DNA of 64,000 nt from Hippopus hippopus (taxonomy: Eukaryota > Mollusca > Bivalvia > Cardiida > Cardiidae). Made by a program: the position numbers and the translations under genes. The first letter of the stretch is position 1. Every line of letters starts with the position of its first letter. The stretch is from assembly GCA_946811185.2 (NCBI GenBank), contig OX328107.1, positions 24,015,587-24,079,586 on the forward strand. Direction: 5' to 3'. Below the pieces are notes generated by a model. That model was given only the letters and a program-made list of their open reading frames with translations. It did no database searches and had not been told where the DNA came from. Below, one piece after another: positions 1 to 13,100 of this stretch.

Positions 1-270
1 TTTTTCCTAATTTTAGCATCAATGATCTTAATGCTTGCCTTATAGTTAAAGTAGGGGTATTACCAGCCTATCAGGTTCCAATAAACTTCGTCACAGATTT
101 TTGAAGTTATTGCAGATCTTTTTTTTCTACTTATACAAATAGTGATCTTGACCTTTACCTAAAAGGAAAGGAATACAATATTTGCGTATAATAATTTACT
201 TTGTGTAAAAGTTTCATAAAGGTAGCTTCTGTAATTTTTGGGTAATTGCAGAAACTGGACAAAGGAAATT

Positions 271-496
271 TATCTCTGTACCAAATGACAAATTTTCAGA
301 CTTTCAAATTTGAAAGCATTTACAGATGACAAAACAAAGTTACTCAAAACAAGAAATTTGTTTATCATAGGGTAGAAAACATAGTGGGAAAAGGAGCAAA
401 CACTGGTTACCAGCGTTTTCTCCTTTTCCCACAATTTTTGCAAAAGCTTTTTTTCTCGGGGTCATTAAATGTTTGGATTGTGCGATAAATAGTTAA
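271..496 (+). mobile_element. M1 TTAA element
   Basis: Plus orientation (left arm like CTCTGTACCAAATGACAAA). Hairpin core present but diverged; right end TTAA at 493-496; left TTAA lost. Confidence 0.75.
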
Positions 497-1300
497 GGAC
501 AGATGGATGAAGGGCAACTCTCTAGCTGAAACAGTAGTATTGATAAAATCAATCAAATTCTTATAATGACAATTCAATGGAATCAGACTTTTGTTCATAA
601 AATTGGCACAAGCATTACTGCAAAAAAGGAAAAATGCAAACAATCAGATGAGTAAAAATAAACAAACTGCAAACAGACAGATCAGGGTGTCCACAATTTG
701 AGTAGAGCAAATTTCTGACTAAAAATCAAATTCCCCTGACAAGCGTTTTCTTATTTTGCAAGCAAAGTCCTGGCATCTGTTGGCCTCCTTCTCCTGTAAA
801 GCCCAGTTGAGCCAACCCTTTCCACCTTTTACTCTACCAGCTGTAACTGTATTACTCTTTATACATGCAATTTTAATTGTTTTTCTTTGATGTAGTTTTT
901 TCTTTTTCTTTTTCTACATACATATAGGCTGTAAGAATTCACCTGGCAGAGTGTGGCTAACCTTTGACATAAGTTGACCAGTTTATTTTTCATTTTTGTG
1001 GCCCTGAGCCAGTTCGGAATCGTTCGTTGTAAATCTACGTAAACACATGCATCATAACAGTACTTTATCGATCCTTTGCCTAATGGACACATGAAGTTCA
1101 TACACTGAAAATATCATCTTAATTCTCACCTTCTTTATCTTTATATTGCATTTCATACGGCTTCTCTCAATGATTTCCGAATTACCTATTTTACCTCAAT
1201 CTAAAATGCAGTAAACTGTAACATAGCTCCGCCCTGCCAGGTAAATTCTTACAGCCTATAAATTTAAGTGTATTTACAAAAATAATCTGTACTGTTGGAT

Positions 1301-1609
1301 TGATTGATTGACTGAATGGTGTTTAATGCCGTTTTCAACATTATTTCAGTTATATCGCGGCCGCCAGTGCACATATCCATTCTTTCCTGGAGTTTCTGTT
1401 ACCAGTACTCCACACAATATTCTTTCCAAGCCACTGGCTGCTTTCCCACATAATCATCGTCAAAACAACGATCAACAGTGAGAGAGGAATGAATCCTGTC
1501 GCAATGACTATCATCAATCCTTGGAAAGAAATTGGCCTGGCCGGGGATCAAACTCACGATCCCCTGTTCTCAAGTCCTGTACGCTACTGACTGAGTTACC
1601 TGGGCTTGG
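1301..1609 (-). mobile_element. tRNA-derived SINE with 14-bp target duplication
   Basis: Minus orientation. The tRNA-like head (box B complement near 1545, box A complement near 1590) is followed by a body and a (TTGA)n-type tail. CTGTACTGTTGGAT flanks it at 1287-1300 and 1610-1623, marking retroposition. Confidence 0.85.
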
Positions 1610-2290
1610 CTGTACTGTTGGATGTGGAGCTTGAAATTAGATGCCAAAATGGACAAAAATACATGTACAAGCCAACATAAAAGATTTATATCTCTTCATA
1701 AGTATGCACTTAAAAATGAAATTAATACAAGTCTTTTTGGGCACTGCAATTTTTGATGATACAAGTCCTTTTTATATCATTTAATTTTGAAGTGACTAAA
1801 AACCAATATAAATTTCATTTTTAAGTGCATACTTATAAAGAGATATAAATCTTATTAGATTAGCTTGCATTCTGTCCATTCTGGAATGCTAATCCACAAT
1901 GTACTTGCCCACAGATTTAACTGAGCTACAAATCACAGAATAACTGGTCAATCATATAAAAGACAGCATAAAATTTAACAATTACAAAAATATAAGAATG
2001 TTTTTAGTTGCCAAGTATCAACACATACATGATTACGCTGTATAGTAAGTTTGTTTAACATATCTAAAATATGAAGCAATGCATATGATACTAATTATAT
2101 CAGTTAAACTTGTTACTTCAAAATTCCTTGATATTTTACTGACTTTTTGCTTAAATTCCAAAACTCCCTGACAAATGTTAAAATTCCCTGACAATTCCCT
2201 GACCTTGAAAAGATACTTTTTTCTATAACTTTTTTCTGTGACCATGGACATTCTGCAGATGAAACTGGCAAGTATGCCATCAGCCTCATT

Positions 2291-2509
2291 TTAACCCTTA
2301 AGCTGCTAAGCGCGACTCAAAGAACTTTTGTGGACACTATAGATCAAGATCAGACTGCACAGAAGGTGTATTCTGATCTTCGATCTACACAGTCCAAAAA
2401 GGAGATGTTTTTCCAAAAATGAAAAAAAAAAAAAACCTTTGAAATAGCAGCATTTAGGTTTTCACTATCAATCTGAAAGTTTCATTTCACTTATTTAGCA
2501 GGTTAAGGT
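2291..2509. mobile_element. M2 palindrome-core element
   Basis: Ends related to CCTTAAGCTGCTAA and its inverse; core with GATCAGACTGCAC and its near-complement. Butts directly against the M1 copy at 2510. Confidence 0.8.
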
Positions 2510-2742
2510 TTAACTCTTTACCAAACAACAAAATTTTAGACAGGTCCAAAATGAAAGCATTTGCAGACGACAAAATAAACGTAAGTCAAAAATAGAAATT
2601 TGTTTCCAGCAGGGTAGAAAACATTGTGGGAAAAGGAGAAAATGCTGGTTACCAGCATTTTCTCCTTTTCCCACAATGTTTTCAAAAGGCTAGCTTCTAT
2701 CTAAGGGTCGTAAAAACCAGGGATTGTTTGGTAAAGGGTTAA
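2510..2742 (+). mobile_element. M1 TTAA element, intact reference copy
   Basis: TTAA at both ends. Left arm TTAACTCTTTACCAAACAAC, through GGACTAGTCC-like arm sequence and GTAGAAAAC. Then comes a core of 20-plus bases per arm around GGTTACC, then CAAAAGGC and GGTAAAGGGTTAA. No coding capacity. Confidence 0.92.
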
Positions 2743-2783
2743 TGTAAGGGATGTAACATTAGTCATGCTTTTCTTTGGTACCA

Positions 2784-2977
2784 AGTAACTCTTTGCTACA
2801 CGACAAAACTCTACACTTGTTGAAATAGTATGCATTTGTAGATGACAAAATGAATGTGACTGAAAAATTGAAATATGTCTTTCAATCGGTTAAAAACACT
2901 GTGAGAAAAGGAGAAAATGCTGGTTACCTGCATTCTTTAGGGTCAATAAAATTAGGGTTTGTTTGGTAGAAGGACAA
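2784..2977 (+). mobile_element. M1 degraded copy
   Basis: Left arm and the left half of the core are recognisable; the right half of the core is deleted. Confidence 0.7.
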
Positions 2978-3039
2978 AAAAACTGGACTTTTTTCAAAAG
3001 CTACATATATGAAACAAAAAGCACCTCAAGAGATCTTTG

Positions 3040-3145
3040 AATGCTTTAGAATGAGGTAGCAGACAGTGTAGATCTAAGATCAGAAAGCATACCAGTATGT
3101 ACTCTTTGAAGTCTGATCTTTATCCAGGTCTCCTTTACTTGCCTT
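3040..3145. repeat. M2 fragment
   Basis: Core only: GTGTAGATCTAAGATCAG and the later GTCTGATCTTTAT arm. Confidence 0.6.
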
Positions 3146-3360
3146 TGGTGCTAGTAGTGTCAACTGACTCACATTGTTTTATGAACATTTTTGACAATAC
3201 CTAGCTAGAAAATAAGAAAAAAAAAAGAAATCTAACAAAAATTTGAAAAAAAAAAAAACCAGATACAGAAATTGCTTGCTTTGAGTAATTTCTCCATTAT
3301 AACAATGTTATCAAAAGTCTGCAGACGTTGAAAGCTGTTTCTACATGAAATAAGAGTAAA

Positions 3361-3848
3361 TGAGCCATGACCTGTGAATAGGGGGTTTAACCCTTTAACA
3401 CACAATCATGACTTTGAAAGACCCTGAAGAAGACGGCTTTTGAAAACATTATGGGGAAAAGGAAAGAATGCTGGTGACCATAATTTTCTCCTTTTCTGAC
3501 AATGTTTTCTACCCTTTAATATAGATTTTATATTTTGAGTTACATTTCATTTGTTGACAGCAAATACTTTTAATTCTGACAAGTTTAAAATTATGCCATT
3601 TGGTAAAGTGTTGATGCATTTGCAAAACGTATCCTGCGCCCTTGTCCAACTGAGCAGTTTGCGCAGCCTGACATAGGCTGAAACCTTTTGCTAGTTGTAA
3701 ATTTTCTGCATGTCCAAGGCCCATACAATAACCCAGTTGTTTGTTAGACAAAATGAATTTTATAGAACCATAATTATATGATAACTGTCTTGGCATAATG
3801 TATCACAGAGATGCATTAAACCCGCTTTTCCCATAATACGGCTCAAAT
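3361..3848. mobile_element. M3 element split by an M1 insertion
   Basis: M3 ends (GAGCCATGACCTGTGAATAG and the inverse TAATACGGCTCA) are separated by an M1 copy at 3387-3614, which sits at the TTAA inside the M3 terminal repeat. Confidence 0.82.
3387..3614 (-). mobile_element. M1 nested in M3
   Basis: Minus orientation; left TTAA intact, right one mutated to TTGA. Core slightly decayed. Confidence 0.85.
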
Positions 3849-4036
3849 GTTTGTGACATCAAGGTGGGTTAAATAGATTTCTAAGGCAAAGTATTTACAA
3901 AAAGAATTGTGACACAATGTAAATGTGAGTAACAATTTTCAAATTAAGATTTAAAAACAAGTATAAATACAATACAAAATAAGACAGAAATCAAGAAATG
4001 TCAAATTCCTTTCATAATCTCAAAATAATCAGTTGT

Positions 4037-4144
4037 TTACTCATCATCCCTTTCGACCCAGATGATGACAGCAGTGGCAGCAGCAAACCCAAGTAAGGCG
4101 ATGGCATGGAAAATAAGGAACATTGTCCTGCAGTATTCACTTCC
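4037..4144 (-). CDS. FRRS1: FRRS1-like exon 19: C-terminal helix and stop
   Basis: Residues 782-816 and TAA. MFLIFHAIALLGFAAATAVI is a final transmembrane helix; the acidic tail is WVERDDE. I see no clear AATAAA in the next 200 bases on this strand, so the 3' end is undefined. Confidence 0.9.
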   Translation of the reverse strand, partial: GSEYCRTMFLIFHAIALLGFAAATAVIIWVERDDE

Positions 4145-7100
4145 CTGAAAGAAAATTTGGGCAAACTGATAAATATGAGTTATGCTCTGGTAAAAGAACG
4201 TTTTTTAAGATTTCAAATAGATTTGGCCTCTCAAATTGCTCCCAAATTCAGTGATCTACATTCAATAGCTTTGATACTGTTAAAAAATCATTCTGATGAG
4301 GTATTACTTCAATCAAACAAACCCATGGGCTCTTAAATTTTTTTTTTTTTCCATAATTTGACCTTGTGATTTGAGTTTTAACCAGAGCTAAATATAACAC
4401 AATCTGCTTTGTTGCAATGATTTTGAAGATAACTTCCTTTGGCAGAGGTGATGCATTCCCTTATCATTTTAAATTCAATTTAAATTCAATTCAAGCCTAC
4501 TATTTTTATTGTTTGAAATATTCTGCCTTGGCCAGTGAGATACATGTATCTAGTTCTGTAATTTAGAATACAACCAATCTTTTGAATAATTAATAAATAT
4601 GCCCCTGGATCTACATTCACCATGCAATCTTAAGACCATTCTTAATTTCATTCAAAGTCTAATACCACATTTAAAATCTAGCACATCTACTGATTGGCTA
4701 AACCAAATAGTTTAGCCAATCAGAGGTGTGTTACTTTCTAAATCTAGATTGGACCTAGAATGAAATTAAAAATGGTAGATAAATACATCCCGTGATGTGT
4801 GAATATCCTGACAAAACAATGAGGGTACTTTTTTGTTAAGAAGGTTAAGTTTAACTTTTTACCAATTTAGACTTGACTAAATTCAAAGCATACATCGTGA
4901 GAAAAGGAGAAAATGCTGGTTACCAGCATTTTCTCACAACGTTTTCAAAAGCCTTCTCTATCAGAGTTGTTGAAACTTAGGATTGTGTGGCATAGAGTTA
5001 AGTTCAGAGAAAAGAGCATCCATTCTTACCTGTCTGGCATTCTGTGAGTCTCCATAAACCCCTTTGGATGTCATTTCATAAGCCTCACTTCGTTCTGTAA
5101 GTGCAAGGGGAATCAAAGCACTGTAAGTAGCCATAGCTTTTTTAACTCTTTACAAAATGACGAAATTTTAGACTTGTCCAAACTCAAAGCATTTGCAGAC
5201 TACACTAGCAAAGCAGACAAATACCCCCTACAAGCACCTTGTCACTGAACCAGCACAATCAGAGAACGGAAATCATTTCAAAACAAAGATCACCTGTGAC
5301 CTTGACCTTTGACCAATGTGACCCCAAAACAGTAGGGCACCTCCTTGGGTTATGAGCAACACTTGTATAAAGATTTAGGGTCCTCAGTCAAATGGATTTT
5401 GAGTTAGAGCACGGAACTTATAAAGTCTACAGAAGGACAGATTGACGAATGGACAGACAGATGAACATGGTGAAACCATTATACCCCCTCTACTTCATAG
5501 GTATGGGGTATGGGAGTAACTGTGGCTACACAATTGAAATTTATTTTTGGATGAGTAGAAAAAAATGTGGAAAAAGGAGAAAATGCTGGTTACCAGCATT
5601 TTCTTTTTTTTTTTCCACTATGTTTCAGAGGCTTTCTTTCTCAGGGTTGTAAAAACTGGGAATTATGTGGTAAAGGGTTAAATCACTAACCCATCATACT
5701 ACTGCTATCATCTTGCAGCAGTGTTCTTTTGAAAATGTTGAGGTAAATGGAAAAGAAACAGATTTTAAAAACATGGGAAAAGGAGAAAATGTTGGTAATA
5801 AGAATTTCTCCTTTTCCAACAATGTTTTCTACCCTTCCAAAGGTAAACCCTTCCCTTCTATCACACTTTCTTTGCCGTCTGTAAATGCTACTACATGTAT
5901 TATGGGTGAGCCTAAAATTTTGTTATGTGAAGACATAACCCTTTATCATACTATCTCAAGTTTTAACAGCCTTCAAAAAGGACTTTGAAATCACCTGGGA
6001 AAAGCAGAAAATGTGGATAAAACAGCACTTTTTCCTTTCCCCACATTATTTCTATCCTTTAAAAGTAAATTCCAACTGTTTGAGCCATATTACAGTTTTT
6101 TTTGGATTTGGACATGTCACTTTTTTTTTTGGGGGGGGGGGGGGGAAGGATTCAGTAAAAGGTGACATTGGTGGCGGCTGATAATCTGGCTTTTTAGGCT
6201 CACACAATGACATACATGTAATTCATTATCATGCTGTTGATGTAACAGTTTCCATGTATATCACCATCCTCAAGTATGAAGACAAAAATGGGCTTGTATG
6301 GCGAATTGGATAATATCCTACTGATTCGATTTTCTTGTATTTAACTCTTTACCAAACGACAATTTCTAGACTCTTCCAAATTCATAGCTTCTGCAGACAA
6401 AAAATTCATGAGTGGTACAAACGAACTAAGTTCTTTGACAAAGAACAAAATATTGTGGGAAAAGGAGAAAATGGTGATTACCAGCATTTTCTCCTTTTTA
6501 CACAATGTTTTCAAAAGCCATCCTTCTTCAGGGTAGCTTGTTAGGTATAGGCCTAATATTAAGAATGAATGATTGTGTAGTGTTCAATGGCCTGTCGACA
6601 GTTAAAGTCATATTAGGCACATTTTCTAACAAACCATGCATTTACGTTTAATAGTAAGTCTATTTGACCACATACCTTTCTTGCGACAGTGTACCAGCAA
6701 AGTAAAGGAGACCTCCATCACAACAATCCACCCCACAAACACATAAAGAATGATGCGGATATAGGACGGCACATTAGTGAGTGAGAGTATTGTCCCTGAG
6801 AAAATGTTGACGACTGAAATAAAGTAAGAAAAAGGTACCACAAAATGATTACAAATGGAAAATGGAAAAATACCTTAGAAACAGATCTTGACCCTTTACC
6901 ACAGAATCACGGGTATTAATGAACCTGAGAAAGAAGCTTTGATAACATTGTGAGAAAAGGAGAAAATGCTGGAGACCATTGTTTTCTCCTTTTCCAACAA
7001 TGTTCTCTACCATTTTCAGAGACAAAAACTACACTTTGAAAAACATTTATATTGTTGTCTGTAAATTTGTTCAATCTGTCTAAAATTTTGCAGTGTAGAA

Positions 7101-10100
7101 AAGGGTTAAAATGTCTTTGTAATAGAAAAAAATTAAACTTCTTTATGGGATTCTGCTTGAATGTTCTTTCCTACATGGACATAGAGGGGAAAAAAATAGA
7201 TATACAATGTAAGCTGTAAAAAACACTTTTGTAAGAAGATAAATTATTCAAGTGATTCCAGAGATGATGTTTCAATGTTTGCTCACTCAGTGATAGAAAT
7301 TACGAAGGAAAGAAATTTGCTAGTTTCAGAATAATTTCTCCCTTTGCAGTTATAATCTTATGCAGAAAAGTTGAAAAGGCACTTACTTACATGTGCAATA
7401 AAAGTAACTCACTTGAGAGAGAATAAGCACTTTGACCAAAGATCCAATGAAATACATTAAATAATGGTCTAAATTTGGTTCCTGGGTGTGGTCTGATCAA
7501 GGCTAGTAGGGGCTGAAAAAAAAATGTCAGAGCTACACAAAGAAAATACTTTCTTTGGCCTCATCTTTGTTACTGTATTAATTTTTTACTTTTAAAGTGG
7601 CATGCAAACCAGATTTCCCTTCTGCAAATTTTTTAATATTTATATTCAACAGCACATGAAGGTTTTTCAATCCAGATTTTAACCTTTTAATACACAACCC
7701 TGGGTTTTAAAGCCTTTTGAAAACATTGTGGGGGAAAGGAGAAAATGCTGGTAGCCAGCATTTTCTCCTTTTCCCACAATGTTTTCTATCCTTTCACAGA
7801 CAGTTCTGATCATATGAGCCACAATCTATTTGTTGTCCATAAATGCTTTCAATTAGGAGAAGTCTCAAATTTTGGTATTTGGTAAAGGGTTACAAGAAAA
7901 TATTTATGGAAAACATGATGGTGGGTGTCCCAGTTTTCCATATTTATTCTTCTGCAAAATTTTCTTGACAATGCAGAGCAGACAACAGACCATGGCATAC
8001 CACAAAAGCTTCAAATGACTGCTTCAACCTGCAGTGTGTTAATCCCTTGCGCCAAATAAACCTGGCGCATGAGTTAATCCTTAGGGCCACATAAACCTAA
8101 CACACATTTTTTTCTAGATAATAAGACTCAAATAATTGCAATTTCAAGCTTGCTCTGGTCCAAAATGTCTTGGCTAAACAGAGAGTGTAGATCAAAGATC
8201 AAACTGCAGGTTTCATGCAGTCTGGTCTCGATCTAAACTGGTCGCAAAGGTAAATTACGTTGTGAAAGGTTTTCATATCATGTCACCAAACATTTGAGGT
8301 TTAAAAACTGAAGAAAGAAGACTTTTGAAGACCTTTCTGGAAAAAGGACAAAATGCTAGTGACCAGTAGTCTCTCCTTTAACCATGTTTTCTACCCCCTT
8401 AGAGATGAATCCCATCATGTCAAAAGCATCTAAATTGTCATCTGCAAATGTTTTCAATATGGATGGGTCTAAAATTTTGGTGTAAGGTTAGGGGTTGAAA
8501 GTGGCAAATGTTGTTGGCAAGTCTACATGGCAGTCTATATGTTCACAGTGACAGCCAACCTGTCTTAACTCTTTACCACATAACAAAATTTTAGATTTGT
8601 CTAAATTGAAAGCATTTGCAGACGACAAAATAAAAATTACTCAAAAATTGAAATTTGTTTTTCGAACAGTAGAAAACCTTGTGGGAAAAGGAGAAAATGC
8701 TGGTTGCCAACATTTTCTCCTTTTCCCACAATGTTTTCATTAGGCTTTTTCTTTGGGGTCATTAAAACTCGTCAACGTGTGATAAAGAGTTAACTCTTTA
8801 CCACACAACAAAATTGAAAGCACTTGCAGAAGACTACTCAAATTTGGCTGAACTGAGGGAATTCTTTTACAAAAGGGTAGAAAACAATGAGGGAGAGAAT
8901 ACTGGTTACCAGCATTTTTACCTGTTCCCACAATGTTTAAAAAAACCTTTTTTCAGAGTAGTTATAACTCCGAATTATGCAGTAAAAAGTTAACAGAAAC
9001 AATTTATACTTACATTTAGAACTGCAAGGGCCATCACTGTAATACCAATAATCGGATGAGACTTTTCAAACCTTGAGCCATCAATCTGTGGAGAATTTTA
9101 CAACCATGATTAGATTTTCCTTCTTAATTCTGCACCAGATTATTTAAATTGATTGATTGATTGTATGGTGCTTAAGGCCGTTTTTACTATTATTTCATTA
9201 ATTTCACAGCGGCCAGTGGACCTATCCATGCTTTCCTAGAGTTTCTTTTACTAGAACTCAGCACAATATTCTTATCAAAGTACTGGCTGCTTTCCCACAT
9301 AACCATTGTAAAAACAACAGTCAGCACTGAGAGAGGAATGAATCTTGTCCCAATGACTATCATCAATCCTTGGAAAGGAATTGGCCGAACCAGGGATCGA
9401 ACCAGTGACTCCCTTTTCTCAAGTCCACTATGCTACCAACTGAGCTACCAGGGCTTGGAAGATTCTTTTAAAAGATGACTATACCACAAAAGAAGTTGTT
9501 TACAATGTGGTCATTAACCTTTAACCATACAGTCCCAAAAAAACATTGTGGGAAAAGGAGTAATTCTGGTAACCAGCATTTTCTCCTTGTTCCACAATGT
9601 TTTCTACCCTTCCAAAAACCAATTTAAATTTTTGAGTCACATGTAGTTTGTCGTCTGCTGATGCTTTCAATTTGGGTAAATCTAAAGTTGTGTCATTTGG
9701 TAAAAAGTTAACCCATTACCACTGTCTACATTCAAATATACTAAATGTGACATACCGATCGAAAACAGCCACTTCTTTTCCCCACAATATTTTCTTCTTT
9801 TCCAACAATGATATAACCTCTGCCAAACACAAATTTCATTGTTTAAGCCACACTGAATTTGGTGTCTGCAAATGTTTTCCATCCAGACAAGTCAAACATT
9901 GTTGTCATCTGGTGAGGGGATCATACATTAATATCTTTAAAAACTCAATACATGTATAATTTAAAAGCATCACTCTGACTCCCCAGTCATGGATCAGATG
10001 ATGCTTTCCCAGTTAACCCATTACCACACAATCCCTACTTTTGACGACCCTGAGAAAGAAGCCTTTAGAAAACACTGTGGGAAAAGGAGAAAATGCTGGT

Positions 10101-13100
10101 AACCAGCATTTTCTCCTTTTCCCACAATGTTTTCTACTCTTCACAAAACAAATTTTAAATTTTCAGTCACATTTATTTTGTCGTCTGCAAATGCTTTCGA
10201 TTTGGACAAGCCTAAAATATTGTCGTTTGGTAATGAGTTAACCTAAGCCAATTATAATCAGTTAGCTCTTTACCATATGACAAAATTTAAGTCTTGCTCA
10301 ACCTTAAGGCAACTGCAGATGACAAATATACTAGGGCTCAAACAATGGGATTTGTCTTTGACAGAGGACAAAAACATAGTGGGAGAAGGAGAAAATGCTG
10401 ATTATCAGTATTTTCTCCTTTTCCAACAATGTTTCATAAGCCTGCTTCCTCAGGGTCATCAAAACTTGTGACTATTTGGTAATGGGTTAAATCTGTTTGG
10501 CTATCAATGATAAAATTATCAATACTAAAGATCGGTAGTCTTCTGCTTGCTAAATGTCTATATTCCACAATACCAGGGCAAAGTAAACTAGAGCTGTCAC
10601 TGAATGTGACTTAATACCCCCGCCAGTGCTTTGACAGAAACAGACAATTTAACAAAAAAATTTTCTAAGTTCAAGGGGAAATTACCCTTGAATCATAGGG
10701 AGTAGATGATTGAAAACTGCGTCTTGCACAACTTCAGTATACGATCAACGTATCAATAAACTTTCAATACAATAGCAGCAAAACTGTAGAAGGAGTTCGC
10801 GACACAAAATTACTAGTATTTTGTACACGGACGGACACACGGACAGACAGACAGGCTGATTCCAGTATAACCCCAAAAACATTCGTTTTGCGGGGGTATA
10901 ACCATAAAGTTACAGTAGAAGTGGTGGTAGAAGTAGTGGTAATTATATTTACCTCAGAGTATCCCTCAACATGTACAAATATGACCACAAATCCAGCAGC
11001 AGTAAACAGGAATACCAATATCATACAGGCTCTATGAATCTGAAGACATCAATATAAAGAAAAACATCAGACATGTGGTTAAAATGTCATTTTCTCCATC
11101 TGTACATGAAAAATATCAACAGTAAGCATTTTAGATATTATGTTAGAATTTCTTTATCTTTCGCATCAAGAAATATTTAATACCAATATTTTTCGAACAG
11201 AAGGCTTTTGAAAATATTTTGGGAAAAAGCCAAAGTACTGGTTACCAGCATTTTTAACCTTTTCTTACAATGTTTCATACCCTTCAGAAGACAAATTCAG
11301 TCATATGAGCCACATTTAAACTGTTGTCTACTTATTTTTTTGAACTGAATGAGTCTTATTTTTTTTTGTCTTGTAAATGTAGTTTACTAGTTTTTCACAT
11401 ATAGATATAAATGTATAGCTTGTGTTTGTATAAAGGGTCACCTAAACTGCCTTGCTACAGAGCTAGTTTATGTAGCGACATAGTAGAGCATTTGCCTTGG
11501 TACCTAGAAATCCTGGATCAAATCCCTTCCCTTGGAGGTTATTTATCGGATCTGATACATAAATAAAGTTTTACTCACTGCAAACCATCTCTTCTCTCCA
11601 CAAAGTTCTGTTCCCTCTGGCCATGTTCCTTTGAAGTATCTTGCAGTAAAAATACCAACAGATGCAAAAAACATCCAAGCAGTAACCATGAATGTTGCTG
11701 CGAATGAAAAGAGAAGAATACTAGGTGAAAGACTGGAATAATTGTCTATTCTGGTGGACTAATTGACAAACCCAACTATGACCAAAAGTAAACTTTCAAA
11801 TTTTATGTTATCATGGTGCCATGGACGTAAATGCTTTGAGAGAACTCTGTAGTGGACCAGGGCAGAAAAATACCTGTTCTAGTTGGTTGAAAAGATAAAT
11901 CTGTGAACGACAATTGAAAACAATGGGACAAAAGAAGGATATACTCAGATCTACCAATTACCTTTTTGGTAATAAAACTGTTTTTACATGTATCACTTAG
12001 GCAAAGTTAAATAAATGTAGTATTTTTGTACTTCACAAGTATGTTTTAACCCTTTACCATACAATCCAGGGTTTTAAAGATCCTGAGAAAGAAAGCTTTT
12101 GAAAACCTTATTTGAAAAGGAGAAAATGCTGGTAACCTTTCTGAGAACAAACTTCAATTTACCTTACTCAAAAGCCTAACTTTTCAGATTTTTTTCTTTT
12201 TTTTTTTTTTAATCTCTACAGGTGGTACATGTATATTAATTATCTATGGGGTAGGGAGTAATATAAAAGTAACTCTTTACAAGACAACAAAATGTGAGAC
12301 TCAATCAAATTGTAAGAATTTGCAAACAACAAATTAAATGTGGCTAACTTAATGAAACTTATTTCTGACAGAATAGAAAACATTGTGGGAAAAGGAGAAA
12401 TGCTGGTTACCAGCATTATCTCCTTTTCCCACAATGTTTCCAAAAGCCTTCTAACTCAGGGTCATTAAAACTGGGGGTTCTGTGGTAAAGGGTTAAATAC
12501 AAAATTAACCAACAAATCAGAAAGAAATCCAGAGGAAGATCATTCTTGCCAATTTGTAGTGTATACCAACCTGCCACTTAGGAGAAGAAGATTTCAGAAG
12601 ATTTTTGATATTTTTTCACTTTTGGTGCCTAAGCAACCAAAGTTTTCATGGATATCATATTCTTTGAATGAATTTTGAATGAATTGTGAAGAGGACAATG
12701 GCAGGATCATTTCTATCAAGTGTGGTCAAAGTTAGATCAGTAGTTTCAGAGATTCAGAAATAAAAGTTAACCCATTACCACACGGCAAAATTTAAGACCT
12801 ATCCAAATTGAAAGCATTTGCAGACAACAATTTCATAGTGGCTAAAATGACGCAACTTTTCTTTGATAGGGTAGAAAACTTTGTGGGAAAAGGAGAAAAT
12901 GCTGGTAACCAGCATTTTCTCCTTTTCCCACAATGTTTTCAAAAGCCTTCTCTTTCAGGGGCGTCAAAAGTCGTCATTGTGTGGTAAAGGGTTAACACAT
13001 GCACACACACATGCATGCATGCACATACAGCAGACACAGAACCCTAATGGAAACATGCCGGCCTTTGGCCAGTGGAGCTAAAATTTGAATACTGTATTTT

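Noticed and set aside
2510..2742. Regular palindromic repeats resembling a CRISPR array
   Set aside because: Spacing is irregular, orientation mixed, copies are about 230 bp with TTAA ends, and the genes are intron-rich animal genes.
6131..6145. G-run as a functional quadruplex
   Set aside because: A single homopolymer tract beside a T-run in degraded repeat sequence; no supporting context.
9648..9959. Open frames of 60-100 residues across M1 copies (also 10041-10241, 45142-45453 and others)
   Set aside because: They recur in every reading of the M1 arms and core and share the same nonsense peptide (GKGENAGNQHFLLFPQCF-like), so they are element shadows, not genes.
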